Assembly (NCBI RefSeq): GCF_000799565.1
Contig: NZ_JUHB01000001.1
Span: 2,049,501-2,113,500, forward strand
Direction: 5' to 3'
Length of the DNA stretch: 64,000 nt
Source of the DNA: Cellulophaga sp. Hel_I_12
Lineage (GTDB): Bacteria; Bacteroidota; Bacteroidia; Flavobacteriales; Flavobacteriaceae
Below are positions 35,370 to 45,115 of the stretch, one piece after another. The position numbers and the translations under genes are program-made. The notes under the pieces were generated by a model that saw only the letters and a program-made list of their open reading frames with translations, made no database searches and was not told where the DNA came from. Numbering within the stretch: the stretch's first letter is position 1; the number at the start of each line of letters is the position of its first letter.

Positions 35370-38300
35370 ATGAGGAACGATGGACTTTTTACAATAGTTT
35401 TCTGTTTTTTGGGCTTTTCTTTATTTTCACAAACATACTCGATTGATGAAATAAGTTTTTTTAACAATCCAGGATGTGGGCAAACGACTACCAATTACAT
35501 TATAAATTTTAGATTTAGTGCCAATTTCAGTAATGGAAATATCACTGGTTATACTGTTATTGATACGGGAACTGCAACATTTGATGGAGTACAACAATGT
35601 GATTATGATAATACTCGCGATGAATATTTAAATACTTCCGAGGCTATTTGTGCAATTTTTACAGAGTCCAATTCGCATTGCTGTGATGATGAAACAGTTA
35701 ATTTTAGAATTGTTCCTAATTTGACAATTACGACTCCAAACACTCAAACACCAAATTCTACTTTTACTTTAAATGCAACTGCCGGATTTAATCCTTTAAT
35801 CTACAATTGGCAATATTTTGATCCTTTTACAGGGATTTGGACAGATCTTCGAGCAGCCTTTCTAGGACAAAGTAGTTTTACTTTCACACTTCCTGAACTT
35901 TTTCAAGGCACTGGCAGGGATTATAGAGATTATTTGAATTTATTTTTGGACTTCAGAATCGGATTATGCAATGGTTGGGTATCTGATGAAACAATTCAGT
36001 TGCAATTTGTAGAACCATCTCCTGAATGGCAAAACACCACAAAATCAGATGCCACATGTAATGGGGATAATGACGGTAGCGTAACCTTAACTTTTGATAG
36101 AAATGTTGATATTGCTGGTGGCTTTGAGATGCGGTATTTTTTATATGAAGGAGACCCCGCAACCTTTCCACAAACACGCTTAACAGATGTTAACCAACCT
36201 ATTCTAACAGGTATTCAAGTGGTAGCAGACCCTTTCATTACACTTAATACTAGTTTTGAAGGAAGCTATTCAGGACTTGGCGAAGGTGAATATTTTATTG
36301 TTTATCAAGAAGTAAAATATGATCGTGATCCATCAAATGGCACAGATCCTCCTATCGTTAAAAGTGGCAAAATAACACCCCAGTTCACTATCAGTCAACC
36401 TACCCCAATAACCCTTAACACTTCTAGTCCCAACTTTTTTACCCAAGCTAATTGTGGTAATCCAGCTATTTTTCAATTAAATGGCACAGCAACAGGAGGT
36501 AATAATCTAAATGCGAGTGGTACGTTTGGGTACGAATATAGTTTAAATGCTGGACTAAATTGGCTTCCTGTGACGGGTACAAATAATGTATTGGAAATAC
36601 CTGCTACCACCAATACACAATCGGTTCAAGTTCGTGGAGTTTATAATGTAAACAATGAAATTTGTGTTGGGCAAAACTATACATATCCCATTTCAGCGAT
36701 TGTAAACCCCATTGTAATTATAAACCCTACAAAGGTAAATACCTCAACAGCATCTGCCGTTGACGGAAGTGTACGTATAGAATTTTCTGGAGGTACTCCT
36801 AATTACACTTACGAATTAAATAGTAGTACATCCATCCCAAACCCTACTCCTTTAATAACTTCACTACCTAGTGGAGATATTGTTGTTACTTATAACGATT
36901 TACCTGCCGACACTTATCGAATTACGGTTACAGATGGCAGTGGCTGCCCACAAACATCACCCGATTTAGTCGTAGGCACAGATCCTATACCCACTTTAGG
37001 AACACCTATAGTAACTCAAATTTCTTGTACTGGTCCTGCTGGTCGTATTTCAGTACCTGTTGCTGGGTTTGACACGAGTTACCGCTACCAATGGAGTATC
37101 AATGGAACTTTAAGTGCTATAACAACCAGCAGTTCGGAAAATCTTGAATTAAATAATATTAACACTGGTGGAGAATACATTTTAAGAGTCTCCAGTGCAC
37201 GAGTTTCAGTTCCAGATTTTGATAACGATACCAATGTAGCAATTGCGCCTATTACTATGGCTGTTCCTTCTGTAGTAACGATAGATAGTGCTACACCAAA
37301 TGATGCAGGTTGCCATGGCGGTAATGACGGAAATATCATATTGACACTTTCTGGTGGTACTACCTATGAATACGCTTTAGGAAATAGTCCAACTACTTGG
37401 CTGCCATTAACAGCAAACACCATAACAGGATTAGCTGTAGGCACCTACAGTGTAACGGTTCGTAATCAAAATAACTGTGAATCTCAAACAAGAACAAATA
37501 TTATTATTGGGGAACCAGGCCCAATTATTATTGAAGAGATCCCAAATAGCCGACAAGATGTAAGCGTAAATGGTGGAAATGATGGTGCTATTTCTATCGC
37601 TGTAACGGGGGGTATTACTCCTTATACCTATAGCTGGTCGGGCCCTAACGGATTTATAGCAACCCAACAAAACCCATCTGGCTTAAGTACAGGGAATTAT
37701 AGTCTTACGGTTACTGATGCCAATAATTGCCAACAAAATTTTGGTCCCATTTTCATCAATGAACCTGGTCCTTTGGGTATTGTAAACTTAATACCTACAT
37801 CAGTATTGTGCAGAACTACTGCTACAGGGAGTATTACAGCAGCAGTAAATGGAACACCGCCCTTACAATTTGTTTGGACCAAAAATGGAGACCCTAGTTT
37901 TAACGCACCCAACCAAGCAAGCATAGCAGGATTAACAGCAGGCACATATACCTTAAGTTTAACGGATGCTTCTGGAGACCCAGCCGTGACAAGTACTATT
38001 TTTGTTGATGAACCTTTAGAGTTTTTAGGAGCCACAGCAACACCTACTGTGACGTCCTGCGCTTCGCTAAATGATGGCGAAATTAACATTAGTACTACTG
38101 GTGGCACAGCTCCTTATCGCTATAGTTTAAACGGCTCAGCGACACAAAACAGTACTAACTTTAATGCGCTCGCTCCTGGAGTTTATACCGTCACGGTCTT
38201 TGATGCCAATAATTGTGAATTTATCATCAATCCTATAACTGTAAATAGTGCCACTGCTATCGCTATTACGACAGATGTAGTCCTAAATATATCAGAGTCT

Positions 38301-40223
38301 GGCCAATCTGATGGTGCCATTAGCACCTCAATTACTGGTGGAACATTACCCTACAGTTTTAGTTGGTCTGGTCCTAATGGATTTACGGCCACCACGAAAG
38401 ATATCACCAATCTCGCCGAAGGTATTCATATTTTAAGGGTTACCGACGCCAATAATTGTTCTGCTTCTCAAGCTTTTAATATTACCGAACCTAGTGAGCT
38501 CACTGTTACTGCTTCGCAAAGTTTATTTTTAGATTGTACTTATGATGATTATGCCGAAATTGTAGTAACGGTGACCGGAGGAATCCCCAATTATAGTTAC
38601 CAATGGTTTCAAATTGAGAATGGATCTACTAATCAACTTAATGAAACTTCAACTATTTTAGCCAATTTAAGTGTCGGTAGTTATTTTGTGATGGTCACTG
38701 ATGCGAATAACGTTTCTAGAACGTCAAATACGATATCAGTTACAGAACCCGACATTTTAAATGCAGCAGTACTTAATAAAGTTGATGTGCTTTGTAGCGG
38801 AGAAAGTACAGGAAGTATTCAAATTGCAGTTTCTGGCGGTACTTCACCCTATACGTTTTATTGGAATGGAGACCTAAGCACGCAAAACCTGGACAATGTA
38901 GCTGCAGGAGATTATTTTCTAGAAGTTATAGATGCTAATGGTTGTTCTGATGATCTAGTAATCACTGTAGCATCGCCAACCGATCCTTTACGTATTCAAG
39001 ATGCCACGGTTATTAATGCTTCTGACTATCAAGTTACGGATGGCAGCCTAAGTATCGCAGTCGCTGGTGGCGTTCCTGACTATAGTTTTGAATGGACGCG
39101 TAGTTCTGATAATACCGTCATCAGCAATCAATCTAGTATTAGTAATTTAGCGGCAGGCTTTTATGAAGTATTGATCACCGATACGAACACTTGTGCTATC
39201 CGTCAAACCTATGAAATTACGCAACCTGATACCATAGAAGAAACCATAACCAACCCCACTTGTGCTGGTTTAGCCGATGGGAGTATAAGTTTACTAGTGA
39301 ATAGAGGTAATGGCAATTTTACCTATAGTTGGTCTACGGGAGCAACCACAAATAGTATCACTAATTTAGCTGCTGGAACTTATACGGTGACCATTACAGG
39401 TTTTGATACTCCTGAAACGCGCACCTATACCATTGAAGAACCGCTACCCATTTTGGTAGATTTAGGTGGAGATAGAGTTCTTTGTAAAGGACAGAATTTA
39501 GAACTAGACGCCACCGTCGAAAATAGTAACGCAATATATACCTGGATCTCCGATACTGGTTTTTCTAGTTCAAGCCCAATAGTCACAGTTTCAGAAAAAG
39601 GAAATTACACTGTATCCGTAAGCAGCAATGGCAACTGTACCCAAACTAGCACTATTTATATAGATATAAGCGATCAAGAAATAAGTGCTGAATTTGCTGC
39701 TTCTTCTCAAGTATATGCAGGAGAAACACTCGTTTTAGTAGATATAAGTTTTCCAATTCCTGATAGTATGGAATGGATTATTCCTTCCTCAGCACAAATT
39801 TTAAAGCAAGATAAAGACGAAGCAGAAATAGTCTTTGCGACGCCTGGTGAATACGAAGTCGGTATTATTACCCAACGTGGTTCGTGTACCGAAATGCAAA
39901 TTAAGAAAATAATGGTTTTGGCAAAAGATCCTACAGTCACCGAAGAAGATACCCAAGGCGGAAAAAAGTTAGTGGAAAATTTTATTATTTATCCAAATCC
40001 TACCAGTGGAGAATTTACGGCACAAGTAGACCTTACGGATAGAGGCAATATTAGCATTAAAGTATTCAGTTTTACAAACAATATGCTTATTGCTAGTGAA
40101 AAAGCAAGAGGAGAATCTTCCTATACTATTCCCTTTAATATCGCTAACATGCCCGCTGGGGTCTATGCTGTTGTTTTAGAAACTCCTTATGGATCAACCC
40201 TACGGAAAATTATTGTGAGGTAG
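35370..40223 (+). CDS. SprB-repeat surface protein with T9SS type A sorting domain
   Basis: A 1617-residue exported protein with signal peptide (LFTIVFCFLGFSLFSQ). About ten SprB-type repeats of roughly 80-100 residues start with motifs such as CNGDNDGSV, CHGGNDGNI, CASLNDGEI and CAGLADGSI and end in phrases like LAAGTYTVTITG. A PKD-like segment is near 1455-1530. The end (about 1540-1617) is a T9SS type A sorting domain: IIYPNPTSGEFTAQVDL to LRKIIVR. It should be exported by T9SS and anchored or released at the surface. SprB of F. johnsoniae is a gliding adhesin; this protein is much smaller. It is the last gene of the giant cluster, with a terminator after it. Confidence 0.88.
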   Translation: MRNDGLFTIVFCFLGFSLFSQTYSIDEISFFNNPGCGQTTTNYIINFRFSANFSNGNITGYTVIDTGTATFDGVQQCDYDNTRDEYLNTSEAICAIFTESNSHCCDDETVNFRIVPNLTITTPNTQTPNSTFTLNATAGFNPLIYNWQYFDPFTGIWTDLRAAFLGQSSFTFTLPELFQGTGRDYRDYLNLFLDFRIGLCNGWVSDETIQLQFVEPSPEWQNTTKSDATCNGDNDGSVTLTFDRNVDIAGGFEMRYFLYEGDPATFPQTRLTDVNQPILTGIQVVADPFITLNTSFEGSYSGLGEGEYFIVYQEVKYDRDPSNGTDPPIVKSGKITPQFTISQPTPITLNTSSPNFFTQANCGNPAIFQLNGTATGGNNLNASGTFGYEYSLNAGLNWLPVTGTNNVLEIPATTNTQSVQVRGVYNVNNEICVGQNYTYPISAIVNPIVIINPTKVNTSTASAVDGSVRIEFSGGTPNYTYELNSSTSIPNPTPLITSLPSGDIVVTYNDLPADTYRITVTDGSGCPQTSPDLVVGTDPIPTLGTPIVTQISCTGPAGRISVPVAGFDTSYRYQWSINGTLSAITTSSSENLELNNINTGGEYILRVSSARVSVPDFDNDTNVAIAPITMAVPSVVTIDSATPNDAGCHGGNDGNIILTLSGGTTYEYALGNSPTTWLPLTANTITGLAVGTYSVTVRNQNNCESQTRTNIIIGEPGPIIIEEIPNSRQDVSVNGGNDGAISIAVTGGITPYTYSWSGPNGFIATQQNPSGLSTGNYSLTVTDANNCQQNFGPIFINEPGPLGIVNLIPTSVLCRTTATGSITAAVNGTPPLQFVWTKNGDPSFNAPNQASIAGLTAGTYTLSLTDASGDPAVTSTIFVDEPLEFLGATATPTVTSCASLNDGEINISTTGGTAPYRYSLNGSATQNSTNFNALAPGVYTVTVFDANNCEFIINPITVNSATAIAITTDVVLNISESGQSDGAISTSITGGTLPYSFSWSGPNGFTATTKDITNLAEGIHILRVTDANNCSASQAFNITEPSELTVTASQSLFLDCTYDDYAEIVVTVTGGIPNYSYQWFQIENGSTNQLNETSTILANLSVGSYFVMVTDANNVSRTSNTISVTEPDILNAAVLNKVDVLCSGESTGSIQIAVSGGTSPYTFYWNGDLSTQNLDNVAAGDYFLEVIDANGCSDDLVITVASPTDPLRIQDATVINASDYQVTDGSLSIAVAGGVPDYSFEWTRSSDNTVISNQSSISNLAAGFYEVLITDTNTCAIRQTYEITQPDTIEETITNPTCAGLADGSISLLVNRGNGNFTYSWSTGATTNSITNLAAGTYTVTITGFDTPETRTYTIEEPLPILVDLGGDRVLCKGQNLELDATVENSNAIYTWISDTGFSSSSPIVTVSEKGNYTVSVSSNGNCTQTSTIYIDISDQEISAEFAASSQVYAGETLVLVDISFPIPDSMEWIIPSSAQILKQDKDEAEIVFATPGEYEVGIITQRGSCTEMQIKKIMVLAKDPTVTEEDTQGGKKLVENFIIYPNPTSGEFTAQVDLTDRGNISIKVFSFTNNMLIASEKARGESSYTIPFNIANMPAGVYAVVLETPYGSTLRKIIVR

Positions 40224-40229
40224 AAAAAA

Positions 40230-40267
40230 GCTCAAGTAAAATTTTAAATCTACTTGAGCCTTTTATT
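40230..40267 (+). terminator. Terminator of the giant-protein cluster
   Basis: Stem GCTCAAGTA / TACTTGAGC with a 12-base loop followed by CTTTTATTT, just after the SprB-repeat gene's stop. Confidence 0.8.
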
Positions 40268-40304
40268 TAAAATAGTACCTTAGTGACCCTTAAAGTATAC
40301 TACT

Positions 40305-42116
40305 ATGAAAACTTCTTTTGCATTTATCTTATGTTTACTATATACCCTTACTTCAACGAGCCAAACCAACACCTATAGCATATCCTTTGAAAATGCGGTG
40401 CACCATGAAGCTTTTATAACTGCTACTTTTCCAGAAATAACTTCTGAGGTTTTAACCTTAAATATGGCTCGAAGTTCACCAGGCCGTTATGCCGTACATG
40501 AATTTGCTAAAAATGTGTATGGTTTTAAGGCTACCGACAGCAAGGGTAAAGCATTACAAGTAACGAGGAACAACCCATACCAATGGAACATTTCGGGTCA
40601 TGACGGTGCTGTAACGGTAAACTATATTTTATTTGCCAATCGTGGTGATGGTACCTACTCACAAGTTGATGAAACTCATGCACATTTAAATATTCCGGCT
40701 ACCTTTATCTATGCTCCAGAGCTTGCTGATAGAGACATAAAAGTTGATTTTAAAGTGCGTAAAGATTTGAATTGGAAAGTTGCTACGCAATTACCCAAAG
40801 TTTCTGGCACCACGTATAGCGCGCCTCATCTGCAGTATTTTATGGATAGCCCTACTGAAATTAGTGATTTTGGACTTAGAGAATTTGTAGTTACGGAAAG
40901 TAATGGCGATAAAAAAACTATACAATTGGCATTGCATCATAACGGTACTGAAGCGGAGCTAGATACCTATTTTGAAAAAGTAAAAAAAGTTGTTTTAGAA
41001 CAGCAAAGTGTATTTGGCGAATTACCAGACTACGACTACAATACCTATACTTTTTTAGCTTGCTATATTCCGAATGCCTCTGGCGATGGTATGGAACACC
41101 GAAATTCTACGATTTTAACCAGCACCAGAAGTTTAGCGAATGGTGGTATGGAAGGGAATATTGGTACCGTATCGCACGAATTTTTTCATGGTTGGAACGT
41201 GGAGCGTATTCGCCCAAATGATTTAGAACCTTTTAATTTTGCAGAAGCCAATATGAGTGGCGCCCTATGGTTTGCCGAAGGATTTACCAGTTATTATACA
41301 AATCTTATTCTGTGCAGAGCAAAACTAATGTCAGAAACGGAATACGTAGAAGGTTTAACAGGAACCTTTAATTATGTATGGAATTCCCCAGCAAGGCAAT
41401 TCTTTAGTCCAATTGAGATGAGTTACCAGGCACCTTTTGTAGATGCGGCAACCTCCGTTGATCCTGTAAATAGAGAAAACACCTTTATTTCATATTACTC
41501 CTATGGTAGTGTTTTAGGGCTGGCCTTAGATTTGTCCTTGCGCGAAAAAGGCTTGAATTTAGACGATTATTTTAAATTGATTTGGAAAACCTATGGTAAA
41601 AATGAAATTCCATATACGATAGAAAACTTGCATGCCAGTCTAAAAACTTATGCTGGAAATGACTTTGGAGATACTTTTTTCAACAAATACATTTACAAAA
41701 GTGAAATGCCTGATTATACCTCCTTATTAAATGCTGTAGGAGTGACCTTAAAACAAAATGCTGAAGCTCCGTATTTTGGTGCTTCCGTGGCTATAGATAA
41801 AGATTTGAATGGAGAAATTAAAACTAATTCAATTATTGGGAGCCCTGCTTATATGGCCGGTTTAGACGAAGGTGATCGTATAACAAGCATCAACAATACC
41901 CCATTTCCAAACGGCTTAAGCTTTGCCAATTATATTAAAACACTAAAGGTTGGCGATACACTTGAAATCGATTTCACTCGGTTTGGCGTAGCCAATAAAA
42001 CGACAGTTACCTTGGCTTCAAGTCCTGAATATTCGATTCAATTAAGTGAAAAAAATGGAGAAAAAGTGTCAAAAAAGATACTAGAAAAAAGGAATCAGTG
42101 GCTTAAAATAGAGTAA
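40305..42116 (+). CDS. M61 family metallopeptidase with PDZ domain
   Basis: A 603-residue exported peptidase of the M61 (glycyl aminopeptidase) family. A signal peptide ends near LTSTSQ. The N-terminal beta domain contains HHEAFITATFPEI and RSSPGRYAVHEFAKN. The catalytic zinc site is HEFFH (291-295) in SHEFFHGWNVERIRP, with the third ligand Glu in ALWFAEGFTSYY. A PDZ domain is at about 500-580 (SPAYMAGLDEGDRITSINN). M61 members prefer N-terminal Gly or Ala. It is separated from the preceding cluster by a terminator, so a link to it is unlikely. Confidence 0.9.
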   Translation: MKTSFAFILCLLYTLTSTSQTNTYSISFENAVHHEAFITATFPEITSEVLTLNMARSSPGRYAVHEFAKNVYGFKATDSKGKALQVTRNNPYQWNISGHDGAVTVNYILFANRGDGTYSQVDETHAHLNIPATFIYAPELADRDIKVDFKVRKDLNWKVATQLPKVSGTTYSAPHLQYFMDSPTEISDFGLREFVVTESNGDKKTIQLALHHNGTEAELDTYFEKVKKVVLEQQSVFGELPDYDYNTYTFLACYIPNASGDGMEHRNSTILTSTRSLANGGMEGNIGTVSHEFFHGWNVERIRPNDLEPFNFAEANMSGALWFAEGFTSYYTNLILCRAKLMSETEYVEGLTGTFNYVWNSPARQFFSPIEMSYQAPFVDAATSVDPVNRENTFISYYSYGSVLGLALDLSLREKGLNLDDYFKLIWKTYGKNEIPYTIENLHASLKTYAGNDFGDTFFNKYIYKSEMPDYTSLLNAVGVTLKQNAEAPYFGASVAIDKDLNGEIKTNSIIGSPAYMAGLDEGDRITSINNTPFPNGLSFANYIKTLKVGDTLEIDFTRFGVANKTTVTLASSPEYSIQLSEKNGEKVSKKILEKRNQWLKIE

Positions 42117-42144
42117 AAGGGAATTTATTTTTTTAATTTTATTA

Positions 42145-42172
42145 TTGTTTTTCAATAATTTTATTATATTTG
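42145..42172 (+). promoter_or_regulatory. Promoter of the DUF2975/XRE operon
   Basis: TTG (42145-42147), 17 bases, then TATATTTG (42165-42172) match the two-part Bacteroidota promoter, about 30 bases before the ATG. Two CAATAAT words (about 42153 and 42184) flank the -7 box and could be operator half-sites for the XRE protein encoded in the operon. Confidence 0.55.
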
Positions 42173-42201
42173 TTATCGTTAAACAATAATATTTTAAGAT
42201 T

Positions 42202-42774
42202 ATGACGAAAAACAAACTATTAAATATTGTAATTATCATTTGTAAATTATTGCAATTTATCTATATCGTAACTGTCGTAGCATTAACCGCATTTTTTTTA
42301 CATTTTCAAATAGATAAAACCTTTTATAGTGATGTTAACATAAATTTTAATACTACTGAATTTCAATACACTACACTTTCCACCTGGACTATAGATAGTC
42401 TAGAAAATAGCGACGAAAATCAGTATAGCTTGGATAAGATAAGTACGTTCTCATTGTATCTAATCTATCTGCAATATATTGGTGTATTAATAATTCTATT
42501 TTTAATAGCGAAAGAATTTCGGAAGGTAATTCAATCGGTAAAAAATTTAAACACTTTTAGAGATGATAACATCAAGTCTTTTAGAAAAATTGGAAGGTAT
42601 ATTTTTTTATATTTTTTACTGACTTCTTTTTATTTCATCCACTTCGAAACTGCAAGTTTTGGTGGTTTTAAAGTTTCATTTACACCTTTAGCTTTAATGG
42701 GTTTTGCATTTTTAATGGCCGAAATATTCAAAGAAGGAAATTCTTTGATGTTAGAAAACGACTTAACCATATAA
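42202..42774 (+). CDS. DUF2975 family membrane protein
   Basis: A 190-residue protein with four hydrophobic segments: about residues 10-32, 83-103, 131-149 and 158-175. The long first loop is polar (YSDVNINFNTTEF). EIFKEGNSLMLENDLTI at the end is the usual DUF2975 C-terminus. It lies 2 bases upstream of a small XRE-type regulator, a widespread pairing in Firmicutes and Bacteroidota in which the membrane protein may sense a signal or be controlled by the regulator. The biochemical role is unknown. Confidence 0.8.
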   Translation: MTKNKLLNIVIIICKLLQFIYIVTVVALTAFFLHFQIDKTFYSDVNINFNTTEFQYTTLSTWTIDSLENSDENQYSLDKISTFSLYLIYLQYIGVLIILFLIAKEFRKVIQSVKNLNTFRDDNIKSFRKIGRYIFLYFLLTSFYFIHFETASFGGFKVSFTPLALMGFAFLMAEIFKEGNSLMLENDLTI

Positions 42775-42776
42775 GT

Positions 42777-42980
42777 ATGCCCATTTTTGTACATCTAGAC
42801 AGGGTATTGGCTGAACGTCAAATCAAAAGCAAAGAACTTGCTGAAGCTATCGGCATCACCGAAGCAAACTTATCTATTTTAAAATCAGGTAAAGCCAAAG
42901 CGGTACGTTTTTCGACCTTAGAAGCCATTTGCGCTGTTTTGGAGTGTCAGCCAGCAGATTTACTGGAATATAAACCATAA
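42777..42980 (+). CDS. Small XRE/Cro-CI-type HTH regulator
   Basis: A 67-residue protein that is almost entirely a Cro/CI helix-turn-helix: LDRVLAERQIKSKELAEAIG is the first helices, ITEANLSILKSGKAKAVRF the recognition helix and turn, and LEAICAVLECQPADLLEY the typical last helices. It has no dimerisation or ligand domain. It is the second gene of the DUF2975 operon, and I infer that it represses the shared promoter. It resembles the YozG/YdbL-type regulators. Confidence 0.88.
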   Translation: MPIFVHLDRVLAERQIKSKELAEAIGITEANLSILKSGKAKAVRFSTLEAICAVLECQPADLLEYKP

Positions 42981-42981
42981 A

Positions 42982-43009
42982 AAAAGCCACACATTGCTGT
43001 ATGGCTTTT
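42982..43009. terminator. Bidirectional terminator between the XRE gene and atpC
   Basis: AAAAGCCA / TGGCTTTT stem with a 12-base loop; A-run on the left and T-run on the right, so it can serve both converging genes. Confidence 0.75.
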
Positions 43010-43030
43010 CATTATTTGTAGTATGCGTTC

Positions 43031-43312
43031 TTAATCCGCTAAAACAATAATTTTATTATTTTTCATTTCCACCGTACCACTTGAAATAAGCAAGCTTGTA
43101 GCACTGGCCGTTGTTTTAGAAAAATTATGTTTATTAGCCTCAGCTATTTTAATAGCATTTCCTTGAATTTTAACCTCTCCTTTTTGCAATAAAGATACAA
43201 TAGGTGCGTGATTCGATAACATTTGAAATTCTCCGTTAATACCTGGAACAGTTACCGAGGTAACTTCTCCTGAAAATAAGGTAGCTTCTGGTGATACAAT
43301 TTCTAAATACAT
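43031..43312 (-). CDS. atpC: ATP synthase F1 epsilon subunit (short form)
   Basis: A 93-residue epsilon subunit, only the N-terminal beta-sandwich: MYLEIVSPEATLFSGEVTSV, then PGINGEFQMLSNHAPIVSLL, and the end FLISSGTVEMKNNKIIVLAD-like strand. The C-terminal helical hairpin, which inhibits ATP hydrolysis in longer forms (about 135 residues), is absent; as far as I recall this is usual in Bacteroidota. It lies 81 bases downstream of atpD on the same strand, and the spacer contains a repeat-like segment. The remaining atp genes are not in the window. Confidence 0.93.
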   Translation of the reverse strand: MYLEIVSPEATLFSGEVTSVTVPGINGEFQMLSNHAPIVSLLQKGEVKIQGNAIKIAEANKHNFSKTTASATSLLISSGTVEMKNNKIIVLAD

Positions 43313-43318
43313 AGTTTT

Positions 43319-43392
43319 TCAGTATTCCGTATCCAGTGTTCAGTAATTAGTAAGCAAAACTGCTAACTGTGACTGAAAACTGTTTACTAGTT
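43319..43392. repeat. Imperfect CAGT-rich repeat between atpD and atpC
   Basis: The spacer contains several spaced CAGT and ACTG words (CAGTATTCCGTATCCAGTG, TTCAGTAATTAG, and ACTGCTAACTGTGACTGAAA). This looks like a degenerate interspersed repeat inserted inside the operon. No terminator stem is apparent. Confidence 0.4.
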
Positions 43393-43393
43393 T

Positions 43394-44905
<1,512 letters not shown>

Positions 44906-44982
44906 TTACCTATTTATGTTTAGAATTAAAGCGTCGAAAAAGATAATTGACTACGAAATAGTTAACATTCTTTTTCAGGGTG

Positions 44983-44990
44983 CAAAGATA
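44983..44990 (-). promoter_or_regulatory. Putative -7 box (TATCTTTG) of atpDC
   Basis: A full match to TAnnTTTG on the minus strand, 80 bases before the atpD ATG. The rest of 44903-45060 is AT-rich and otherwise plain. Confidence 0.5.
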
Positions 44991-45061
44991 TGTTTTTACA
45001 TTTAAATTAAAAATTGTTTTTTTACATTTTATTCAACCCTTTTTTTACTGGATTATATGCA

Positions 45062-45091
45062 TAAAAAAAAGCGTCATTTTATGACGCTTTT
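45062..45091 (-). terminator. Terminator of the SusC-type receptor gene
   Basis: AAAAGCGTCAT / ATGACGCTTTT stem with a 3-base loop. The long A-run on the left gives a U-run on the minus strand. Confidence 0.8.
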
Positions 45092-45115
45092 GCTTACTAA
45101 ATAAGTTTTTTTACC

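Noticed and set aside
35370..40223. Possible CRISPR-like periodicity in the SprB-repeat gene
   Set aside because: The periodicity is in the protein (80-100 residue repeats); the DNA copies are diverged and no short direct repeats with spacers exist.
40305..42116. M61 peptidase as a member of the giant-protein cluster
   Set aside because: A strong terminator separates it from the SprB-repeat gene, and M61 enzymes are common housekeeping exported peptidases.
42777..42980. XRE/DUF2975 pair as a toxin-antitoxin system
   Set aside because: The pair matches the known DUF2975 plus YozG-type regulator arrangement; the membrane protein does not resemble a toxin.
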